Below are positions 35,555-43,200 of a stretch of 64,000 nucleotides of DNA, in pieces. A program made the position numbers and the translations under genes. Position 1 is the first letter of the stretch; every line of letters begins with the position of its first letter. Source of the DNA: Pseudochrobactrum asaccharolyticum (GTDB taxonomy: Bacteria > Pseudomonadota > Alphaproteobacteria > Rhizobiales > Rhizobiaceae); NCBI RefSeq assembly GCF_003314995.1, contig NZ_QNRH01000005.1, positions 68,633 through 132,632 on the forward strand, given 5' to 3'. Under the pieces are notes generated by a model. That model was not told the DNA's origin and did no database searches. It saw nothing but the letters and a program-made list of their open reading frames with translations.

Positions 35555-36835
35555 TTATTCCGCTGCGTCAGATTTTGACGAAGCTGTGCGGATATCAACA
35601 TCCACCACAACGCTCAGACCCGCACGTAGTTTGCCTGTGGCCAATGCGGCTTCAGGAATGGCGATCCGCACCGGTACGCGCTGCACCACCTTGGTGAAGT
35701 TGCCCGTCGCATTTTCCGGCGGCAGCAGTGAGAAGACAGAACCGGAAGCCGGTGAAAGAGAAGCCAGCTTGCCCTCAAATTTTTCACCACCCAGCGCATC
35801 AACGGTAAAATGCACAACCTGACCATCTTGCAGCTTTTTCAGCTGGGTTTCTTTGAAATTCGCGTCAATATAGAGCGCATTGACCGGCACCAGAGCGGCA
35901 ATACGCTGCCCTGCACTCACCAGATCACCTTTTTTACCTGTCAGATTGCCGATCACACCATCAAACGGTGCGCGAAGCGTGGTGAAAGACAAATCGCGCT
36001 GCGCTTTATCGCGCGCCAGTTCAAGGCTACGGGTCTGGCTTTCAGCTTCCTGATATTGGGCTTTCAACACACCAATATTGGCTTCAGCCGCCGCGATCTG
36101 CGCCGCAGCATTGGCATCAGAAGCCTTTGCCTGTGCCAGCGATGTTGTCGCGCGATCCAGTTCCGACTGCGAGACAAAACGCGTATCGTGCAGTTTGGTA
36201 ATCCGCTCCATCGTCGCCTGTGCATTGATGAGAACCGCTGCAGATGATTGCTGTGAAGCGCGCGCCTGCGTCAGCGCGGCTTCTGCGGCAACCGTCTGTG
36301 CTTCAATCCGAGCCAGCGTTTTCTGCTGGGTTTCCAGTGCCGCTTCTTTCTCGTTCAGCGCAATCTGATAATCGCCCTGATCAAGCTGAAAGATCGGATC
36401 ACCCGCTTTGACATGGCTGTTGGCGCTCACCAGCACATCATCAATGTAACCGGTAACCTTCGGCGACATCGCCATGATATCCCCGTGGATATAGGCATCA
36501 TCAGTTGAAACCATAAAGCGACCGGTTGTCCACCAGTCATAACCGTACCATGCACCACCGGCCAGCACCGCCAGCAACACCACACTCAGCACTTTGCGCT
36601 TGCGGGATGGTTTGGCCGGCAATGGCTTCACCGCTGCCGGTGCTGCAGTCTGTGCAGGCTGGGGCTGTGCCTGCTCACTATACGGCATTCCGTCTGATGC
36701 AGGATTATCATCATTTTGTGCCGCTCGCTTAAGATCGGCCGGCGCAGCACTCTGCACATTGTCATACTGATCTTCTGAAACAGAAGAAGATTGATTCGAC
36801 TGGTTTGGCTTCGCAACAGGCTTCAGAGCGGACAT
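35555..36835 (-). CDS. emrA: EmrA/HlyD-family efflux adaptor (membrane fusion protein)
   Basis: 426 aa from the ATG at 36835 (MSALKPVAKP); a TTG 14 codons upstream is also possible and neither has a strong RBS. A polar Q/P/A-rich N-terminal region of about 75 residues precedes one membrane anchor (RKVLSVVLLAVLAGGAWYGY). Then follow the lipoyl half-motifs (VSTDDAYIHGDIMAMSPKVTG and SFTTLRAPFDGVIGNL), a long Ala/Gln-rich coiled coil between them and a beta-barrel domain. It links EmrB to an outer-membrane duct. The long low-complexity cytoplasmic tail is larger than in E. coli EmrA. Confidence 0.9.
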   Translation of the reverse strand: MSALKPVAKPNQSNQSSSVSEDQYDNVQSAAPADLKRAAQNDDNPASDGMPYSEQAQPQPAQTAAPAAVKPLPAKPSRKRKVLSVVLLAVLAGGAWYGYDWWTTGRFMVSTDDAYIHGDIMAMSPKVTGYIDDVLVSANSHVKAGDPIFQLDQGDYQIALNEKEAALETQQKTLARIEAQTVAAEAALTQARASQQSSAAVLINAQATMERITKLHDTRFVSQSELDRATTSLAQAKASDANAAAQIAAAEANIGVLKAQYQEAESQTRSLELARDKAQRDLSFTTLRAPFDGVIGNLTGKKGDLVSAGQRIAALVPVNALYIDANFKETQLKKLQDGQVVHFTVDALGGEKFEGKLASLSPASGSVFSLLPPENATGNFTKVVQRVPVRIAIPEAALATGKLRAGLSVVVDVDIRTASSKSDAAE

Positions 36836-37124
36836 AGCGGGGGCAACTTTCTGGATAAAAACAGGCCGTACTGCCAATAAACTTTATTGAATATTTTGTT
36901 CCGGTAAGGGGAAACTCAAAATGAACCACGGATCAGTCGGAGAATCTTTCTGCCACGCATTATGAGAAATGGCTTATATTCCCTTCAAAACCGTTCGGTT
37001 CGATGTTGACATAAAGCAAGAGAGACGGCATATCAATTGAAATCGTACTGATCGGTTCGAATTGGTAAATATTAACTTTGCGCGGCAAGTACACTACGGG
37101 CAGCGTCAGGAAAGCAAAGCAGGC
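36836..37124. promoter_or_regulatory. divergent emrAB / tetR control region
   Basis: 289 bp. The octamer cggttcga occurs twice in the same orientation (36996-37003 and 37053-37060). Between them lies TTGACA (37006-37011), a good -35 with CATATC 17 nt downstream. The second copy is within aatcgtactgatcggttcga, an imperfect dyad. These are candidate operator elements for the TetR-type protein. Confidence 0.4.
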
Positions 37125-37790
37125 ATGACAGACATCAAACAGTCGCAGAATGGTCGCCATGGTGCCGGACAAGATCCGGTCAAGCGTCAGAAAATTCTGG
37201 ACGGTGCGCAAAATGTATTTCTGCGCATGGGTTTTGATGCCGCCAGCATGAATGATATCACGCGGGAAGCCGGTGTTTCCAAGAGCACGATCTATGTCTA
37301 TTTTGAGAGCAAAGATGAGCTGTTTGAAGCCTTGTGCGAACAGCACCGTAGTATCTTATTCACTCAAATCAATACAATCATCGGTGAAGGCCTCTCCTGT
37401 AAAGAAGGGCTTATTGCCTATGGCATTGCGCTCGTCCCCCTTGTGACCTCGGATATGGTGATCAGCGCTCAGCGCACAATCCTGGGCGTAACCGAGCGTA
37501 AACCGGAAATCGGCGTGCGTTTTTATGAGCGCGGCCCGCGGCGTGGTCTTTTGGTACTAAAAACCTATATTGAAACCCTTGTTGAACAAGGTGCTATCTG
37601 CGTTCCGGACGTGCAACATGCCGCTTATCAGCTGGCGGAACTGTTTCTGGCAGGCATTTATCGCCAGCGCTTGTTTGCCTATATGGAAGAGGCACCAACG
37701 CCGGAGCAAATTCGCTATAATGTGGAATCCGCAGTGAATATGTTTTTCGCCGCCTATGGTACAAAACCGGATACTCAAGCGACGGTATAA
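37125..37790 (+). CDS. TetR/AcrR-family regulator, probable EmrAB repressor
   Basis: 221 aa from the ATG at 37125; an in-frame upstream extension of 21 codons is unlikely to be coding. The N-terminal HTH (residues about 22-68) reads RQKILDGAQNVFLRMGFDAA then MNDITREAGVSKSTIYVYFE, the standard TetR pattern. The C-terminal ligand domain resembles the AefR group (FLAGIYRQRLF, ESAVNMFFAAYG). It is transcribed divergently from emrAB, the usual arrangement for a local repressor of an efflux pump released by drug binding. Confidence 0.88.
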   Translation: MTDIKQSQNGRHGAGQDPVKRQKILDGAQNVFLRMGFDAASMNDITREAGVSKSTIYVYFESKDELFEALCEQHRSILFTQINTIIGEGLSCKEGLIAYGIALVPLVTSDMVISAQRTILGVTERKPEIGVRFYERGPRRGLLVLKTYIETLVEQGAICVPDVQHAAYQLAELFLAGIYRQRLFAYMEEAPTPEQIRYNVESAVNMFFAAYGTKPDTQATV

Positions 37791-37928
37791 GCTCCCCCCT
37801 TTTCCGCATCCTGCAGGCTATCAGGTCAAATCCGGCGAGCACTTAGGCCAGCGTCTACTCAGGATTGTGATTGCAGCGGCACAGATTTGCGCTACTCTGT
37901 TCAAAAAAGCAGTTTACGTACAGGTCAA

Positions 37929-37978
37929 CTAGAGCGCATTCCGAAAAGTGCGAAGCGGTTTTCGGTATAAAATGCGCG
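37929..37978. repeat. palindromic intergenic element beginning CTAGAGCGC
   Basis: Outer arms gcgcatt/aatgcgc (37934-37940, 37971-37977) and inner arms ccgaaaa/ttttcgg form an imperfect hairpin of about 44 nt. It resembles dispersed palindromic elements common in Brucella and relatives. Confidence 0.65.
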
Positions 37979-37991
37979 TAAAAACAAAAAA

Positions 37992-38035
37992 CTAGAGCGG
38001 TTTTAATGGTTTAACATTGGCTAAAACCGCTCTAG
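37992..38035. repeat. palindromic intergenic element, perfect 14-bp inverted repeat
   Basis: ctagagcggtttta (37992-38005) with taaaaccgctctag (38022-38035), 16-nt loop. It sits 13 bp after the previous palindrome and shares the CTAGAGCG start. It may act as a terminator for the TetR gene, though no T run follows. Confidence 0.75.
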
Positions 38036-38057
38036 AAACTGCATGCAGGGGAAAATC

Positions 38058-38774
38058 ATGGCGCATTCTCATCCGGCAGATCAATCCGGCATTAGTCCGG
38101 CAGCAACATGGCTCTATATCCTGTTAGCCTGCGGGGCGATTGCAGGTGCTTTATTAGGCGCACATCTCAATCCGGAATGGCGCTGGCTGCATTATCTCAC
38201 CAAGCCAACAGCCACAGCGCTGCTGCTCGTCCTCACTTTATCCGTCAACAATCCAGCATCCCGTCATTATCGCAATGCAATTGCGCTTGGTCTTGCTTTT
38301 GCAATCGGCGGTGATTTTTTTCTCATGCTGCCGCAGGATTATTTCATGGCGGGGCTGATCTGTTTTCTGCTGACGCACTGCGCTTACATCTATGCACTGC
38401 TGTCCGACCATGCTGCATTCAAACCATCTGTCTTTCTCGGCTTTGCAGTCATTGCTGTGCTGATTATCACCGGCCTGTGGAACAGCCTGCCCGATGGCAT
38501 GCATATTCCGGTCGCCATCTACGCGCTGGCACTGGCCTTGATGGCAGCTTTTGCGCTGAACCGCGCTATGAACATGACCATTGCCGACCGTAATACAAAA
38601 CAGGCTGCCAAGATCGCGGCCTTTGGCGGTATCTTCTTCGTCATCAGCGACAGTATTCTGGCTTACGGGCGGTTCCGCTATGATATCCCGCTCAATTCAC
38701 TCTGGGTGCTTGGCACCTATTATGCAGCGCAATGGTGTTTTGCGCGTTCTGTTTTAAGGGACCCTCATGACTGA
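38058..38774 (+). CDS. YhhN-family integral membrane protein (lysoplasmalogenase-like)
   Basis: 238 aa from the ATG at 38058, which follows CAGGGGAAAA; an ATG 15 nt upstream overlaps that RBS and is less likely. About eight hydrophobic segments fill the protein. Family markers include YLTKPTATALLLVLTL, IGGDFFLMLP, FLLTHCAYIYAL and FVISDSILAYGRF, which contain the conserved acidic residues of the YhhN/TMEM86 family. Animal TMEM86B is a lysoplasmalogenase; the bacterial role is unproven. The gene overlaps the following aldehyde dehydrogenase gene by 8 nt. If the family activity holds, the aldehyde released could be a substrate for that enzyme; this is inference. Confidence 0.82.
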   Translation: MAHSHPADQSGISPAATWLYILLACGAIAGALLGAHLNPEWRWLHYLTKPTATALLLVLTLSVNNPASRHYRNAIALGLAFAIGGDFFLMLPQDYFMAGLICFLLTHCAYIYALLSDHAAFKPSVFLGFAVIAVLIITGLWNSLPDGMHIPVAIYALALALMAAFALNRAMNMTIADRNTKQAAKIAAFGGIFFVISDSILAYGRFRYDIPLNSLWVLGTYYAAQWCFARSVLRDPHD

Positions 38775-40170
38775 ACAGCTCAGCACCACCTTTAACTCCT
38801 TACGCGAAGCATGGTTGCAACATCGCCCTGATGAGCGGCAGCGTCGTGAAGATTTGCTGCGCCTGCGTAGTGCTTTCAAAGCCAGCCTGCCGCAAATGAC
38901 CGAGGCAATTTCCCGTGACTTTGGCCATCGCTCTGCCCATGAAAGCATGCTGGCAGAAGCCATGATCGTGTTGAAAGAAATTGACCACTGCCTGCACAAA
39001 CTAAAGAAATGGATGAAACCGCAAAGGCGCAAAGCCGGCTGGCAATTCTGGCCTGCAAAAGCAGAAATCCGTTTTGTACCTTTAGGTGTCGTGGGTATTC
39101 TCTCGCCGTGGAATTATCCGGTTAATTTGTCGCTCACGCCGCTGATATCGGCAATAGCGGCGGGTAATCATGTCTTCCTGAAACCTTCAGAACATACGCC
39201 GCATACCAATGCTTATCTGACCCGTCTGCTCCATGATTGCTTCCCGCAAAACCGCGTCAGTATCATACAGGGTGGTGCAGATATTGCCGCAGCATTTTCC
39301 AGCCTGCCCTTTGATCATTTGTTTTTCACCGGTTCAACCGCAGTGGGTAAAAAAGTCATGGCAGCGGCAGCAAAAAACCTAACACCGGTGACATTAGAAC
39401 TTGGCGGCAAGTCCCCTGCACTGATCGCACCTGATGCCGATTTAACAAAAACTGTCAGCCGTATTCTGACAGGCAAGCTCTTCAATGCCGGACAAACCTG
39501 TATAGCGCCGGACTATGTGCTGCTGCCGGAGAACCAGCTTGAAACCTTTATAGCAGAGTGCCAGAGCCAGACCGCTCAGCGCTATAATGAGGCGAACGGC
39601 CAAACGGATTACACGGCGATCATCAATGAGAGCCAGTATAAACGCCTTACCGGTCTAGCAGATGATGCCAGTATCCGCGGGCATAAAGTGATCCCGTTAC
39701 TCTCTTTAAACGATACCCAAAAAGCCGAGAACCGCCATATCCTGCCGCCAATGCTGGTCATCAACCCGGATGATGACAGCGCAATTATGCAGGAAGAGAT
39801 TTTCGGCCCGCTCTTACCGGTTAAAACCTATCGCTCCTATGATGAGGCACTCCGCTATATCATCACCCGCGACCGGCCGCTTGCTTTCTATATTTTCAGC
39901 AGCAGCAATGAGCCGGTTGAAAATGCCCTCTCAAATGTCGTGGCAGGCAGTGTGTGTATCAATGACACGCTCTATCAGTTTGCCTGTGCAAACCTGCCGT
40001 TCGGTGGTGTCGGCATGAGCGGTATGGGGCATTATCACGGTGAAGAAGGTTTCAAAACCTTCTCCAAAGTCATGCCGGTTTTGCGAAAATATAATCCTGC
40101 AGCAACCGATTATCTGCGCCCGCCCTATGGCCGTTTTGCCGATACGCTCATCCGTTTCTTAACAAAGTAA
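38767..40170 (+). CDS. NAD(P)-dependent aldehyde dehydrogenase, coniferyl-aldehyde type
   Basis: 467 aa, the short form of the family without N-terminal extension. Motifs in order: PLGVVGILSPWNYPVNL, FTGSTAVGKKVMAAAA (cofactor loop), the general base in LELGGKSP, and the catalytic cysteine in GQTCIAPDY. EIFGPLLPVKTY and NLPFGGVGMSGMGHYHGEEG follow. The latter pattern is typical of coniferyl-aldehyde dehydrogenases and fatty-aldehyde dehydrogenases of the class 3 type. It is cytoplasmic or peripherally membrane-bound and oxidises an aromatic or long-chain aldehyde. It overlaps the YhhN-like gene by 8 nt, so the two are co-translated. Confidence 0.9.
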   Translation: MTEQLSTTFNSLREAWLQHRPDERQRREDLLRLRSAFKASLPQMTEAISRDFGHRSAHESMLAEAMIVLKEIDHCLHKLKKWMKPQRRKAGWQFWPAKAEIRFVPLGVVGILSPWNYPVNLSLTPLISAIAAGNHVFLKPSEHTPHTNAYLTRLLHDCFPQNRVSIIQGGADIAAAFSSLPFDHLFFTGSTAVGKKVMAAAAKNLTPVTLELGGKSPALIAPDADLTKTVSRILTGKLFNAGQTCIAPDYVLLPENQLETFIAECQSQTAQRYNEANGQTDYTAIINESQYKRLTGLADDASIRGHKVIPLLSLNDTQKAENRHILPPMLVINPDDDSAIMQEEIFGPLLPVKTYRSYDEALRYIITRDRPLAFYIFSSSNEPVENALSNVVAGSVCINDTLYQFACANLPFGGVGMSGMGHYHGEEGFKTFSKVMPVLRKYNPAATDYLRPPYGRFADTLIRFLTK

Positions 40171-40222
40171 CTAGAGTGCCGTGTGCCAGACTTGGCTCAT
40201 AAAGGTCGCTCTAACACTCTAA
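40171..40222. repeat. palindromic intergenic element beginning CTAGAGTG
   Basis: Inverted ends tagagtg (40172-40178) and cactcta (40215-40221) enclose about 36 nt. The CTAGAG start is shared with the two elements near 38 kb, so the YhhN/aldehyde dehydrogenase pair is bracketed by members of one type. Confidence 0.5.
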
Positions 40223-40224
40223 AC

Positions 40225-40259
40225 AAAAGCCCCGCCTGAGATATTCAGGCGGGGCTTTT
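40225..40259. terminator. bidirectional terminator between the aldehyde dehydrogenase and alpha-2-macroglobulin genes
   Basis: Perfect 15-bp stem aaaagccccgcctga/tcaggcggggctttt with a 5-nt loop between convergent genes. Confidence 0.95.
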
Positions 40260-40281
40260 ATTGTTTGCGATCTGCGCCGTT

Positions 40282-43200
40282 TTACTTTGCAGGCTGAACC
40301 TGCATCATACCGGCAGCACCACGGCCGAAATATTGCGGACGATACATATCTTCCACATATGGCGCCGGATGGGCATAGGTGCCCGGTGTGACCGCACGCA
40401 CGGTATAGGCAACCGTATATTCACGGGCATTACCACCGCTGCTGTTGAAAGCGGCCACAAAACGATCACTACGGAATTCACTATGGGCAACCGTGGTTCC
40501 GTCCAGCCAGCCGAAATTACTCAGATCCGCACTGTCTACGATACGCGGATTGTCAATTTCAAAACCGGCAGGCAGCAGATCGGTGATCAGAATACGCGAT
40601 GCCCAATTATTTGCCTCAGTCACTTTCAGCACAACCACATAGCGCTCATTCTGCTGTGCATCAGAAACACTGACCTCAGCACCGTCCAGCGTGTAATAGC
40701 TGCGTGCAATGGTAAAGCCATCACCACCAGCAGGCGGTGCTTCCACCGGCGCTGCAACAGTTGTGATCACCGCCGTCACCGGCTTGGCACCGGTATTCGC
40801 GATTGTCACCGGCGCAACTTCAAGCTGCTCACCTGTCAGACGCTCTGACAATGCACCCTGACGATCTTCACCGTTCAGTTGCAGGGTCAGATTAGCATCT
40901 TCATCTTTCAGACCACGGGCAGCCAGCAACAGCCATGCCTGTTCCTGTGTGCTGGTATAGCGTGTTTCATTGCTCAAACCGCCAACCATTTTCACCAGTT
41001 GCGGCACGATGCTTGGTACCGGACGGCTTTCAGCAGCCAATGCGAGAATGGCGGCGCCGTCACGCAGGTTCGAACCATAATCCGAACGCGCCCACGAAAT
41101 ATTGCCTTTATCAGCAAGACGGAACGCCGATACGAAGGCTTTTTCCGAACGCTCACCATCGCCGTAAAGCGCGAGACTTGCACCGATCTGAGCACGTGCC
41201 AGCGGTGTGGCAAATTCTTCCAGACGGGTATCTGCATAGTAACGCAGATCAGCAATCGATGCACGGCGGTTACGTGACAGCACGTAGAAAGCATAAGCAA
41301 TCGAATTGCCGTTATCCGTAATAGACACATCATAGGACAAGGCATTCTGAAGATTATCCAGTGCCAGTACCATAGCCTGCTGCGGCACGTCGAACTTCTG
41401 CTCACGAGCGCGGGTCAGGAAGTCTGTAACATAGGCATCAAGCCAGAGATCACCGCTATCCGGAGACCAGAGACCGAAGCTGCCGGAAGATGACTGATTG
41501 TTCAGCACCTTGTAGATGGCATCCTGAATACGCTTGTTCAGCTCTTCATCGCTGTCCTGCAACGGCATACCGGCCTGTTTCGCCAGTTCGTTCATATAGA
41601 GCAACGGCAAAGCGCGGCTGGCAGTCTGTTCGGTACAGCCATAAGGATAACGATCCAGCGATGTCAGCAGACCCGGAATATCAAAACCGGATGCATTGGA
41701 AACATTGATGCTGACCGATGCACCATCCATACGCTGACCGGCAAGCAGCTCTTTGTTGATCACAAGAGAACCGTTCACTGCCGCAAGGGTCACTTCCTTA
41801 CGGGTGGTTTCCGGCAAGGATGATGCACGCACCGGCAGGATCAGATCCTGCGAAATGCTCAGCCCGCTTTCATGGGTCAGCTGGACGGTCAGAACTTCCG
41901 TCCCTGCACGTTCCGCTTGCAGCGGCAGGATCAGATGGGTCTTTTCACCCTGTCCCAGTGTGACAGATGATGGTGCCTGCCCCTGTGGTACAGAAACCAG
42001 ACCGGAACTGGCAACGCTCACCCTATACTGACCGGCAGGGCCGTCTGTATTGGCAATATCAAGACGCAGCTGCGCCTGATCTTGCGGTGCCATGAATTTT
42101 GGCAGCGCAGCAGTGACAACCACCGGATCACGGATGATCACATCCGACTGTGCATTACCGACTGTGGTTTTTGTCCAGGCAACAGCGCTGACGCGGGCAG
42201 TACCGTTGAACTGCGGAATCTCAAAGTTGACACTCGCTTTGCCGTCCGCACCGACCTCAACAGGACCGGCAAAGAAAGCAACCAGCTTTTCGGTCGGAGG
42301 CGAACCTTCGACAGCCATCTGCGCGCCGTCACCACCGGTACGCAGGCGACCCATTGTGCCGAGCGAACCATCAATCAGACGACCATAAAGATCACGGATT
42401 TCAAGACCGAGCTGACGCTGACCGAAATACCAGCCGGCTGGATCAGCCGGTTTGTGATTGGTCAGGTTCAGAATGCCCACATCCACAGCCGAGATCATGA
42501 CATAGGCCTGATCGCCGGATTTCAGACCACCGATTGAAACCGGAATGGCCAGAGCCTGACGCGGTTCTGTCTTTTCAGGTGTCTCAATCCGCACGGAGAG
42601 TTTGCGTTCTGCCGGATCAACCGCCAGCCAGCGAATACCAATGGCACGGGCAGGCATACGGCTTTCCTGTGCTTCACCCGGACGGTACAGGCTCGCTGTG
42701 ATATAAGCACCGGCACCCCATTCGCCGCTGACCGGAATTTCAACTTCCGCACCTTCAGCAGGCACAGAGACTGTCTTGGTCATCAGCAGGCTGTCTGCAC
42801 CGATTGTCACCAAAAGTTCACCGGCAAAGCGTGGAGAAACTTTCAAAATCGCGGTTTCACCGTCTTTGTAAGTCTCTTTATCAAGCGCGACTTCCAGACC
42901 ATCCGGCGTTTCTGTCGAACGGGCTTCCACATACCAACCGGCATAAAATTCAAAACTGCTCTGCGGGCCGTCAGGATCAGAGGTTGCTATTTCAAGACGA
43001 TAGCGTCCCCACTCTACCGGCACCTGAATGCTGCCTGCGGTCTGCTCATCAACAGAAACAGTGCCGTTAGCAACTTGTCTAGTATAGGTTACCGGCTCGT
43101 AGTTCCACGAGCTGCCGCTGCGATACCACTGATAGTTCCGCTCGACCTTAACCAGCGACCACTCCAAACCGTCTTCGGTAACGCGCTTACCATTGGCATC

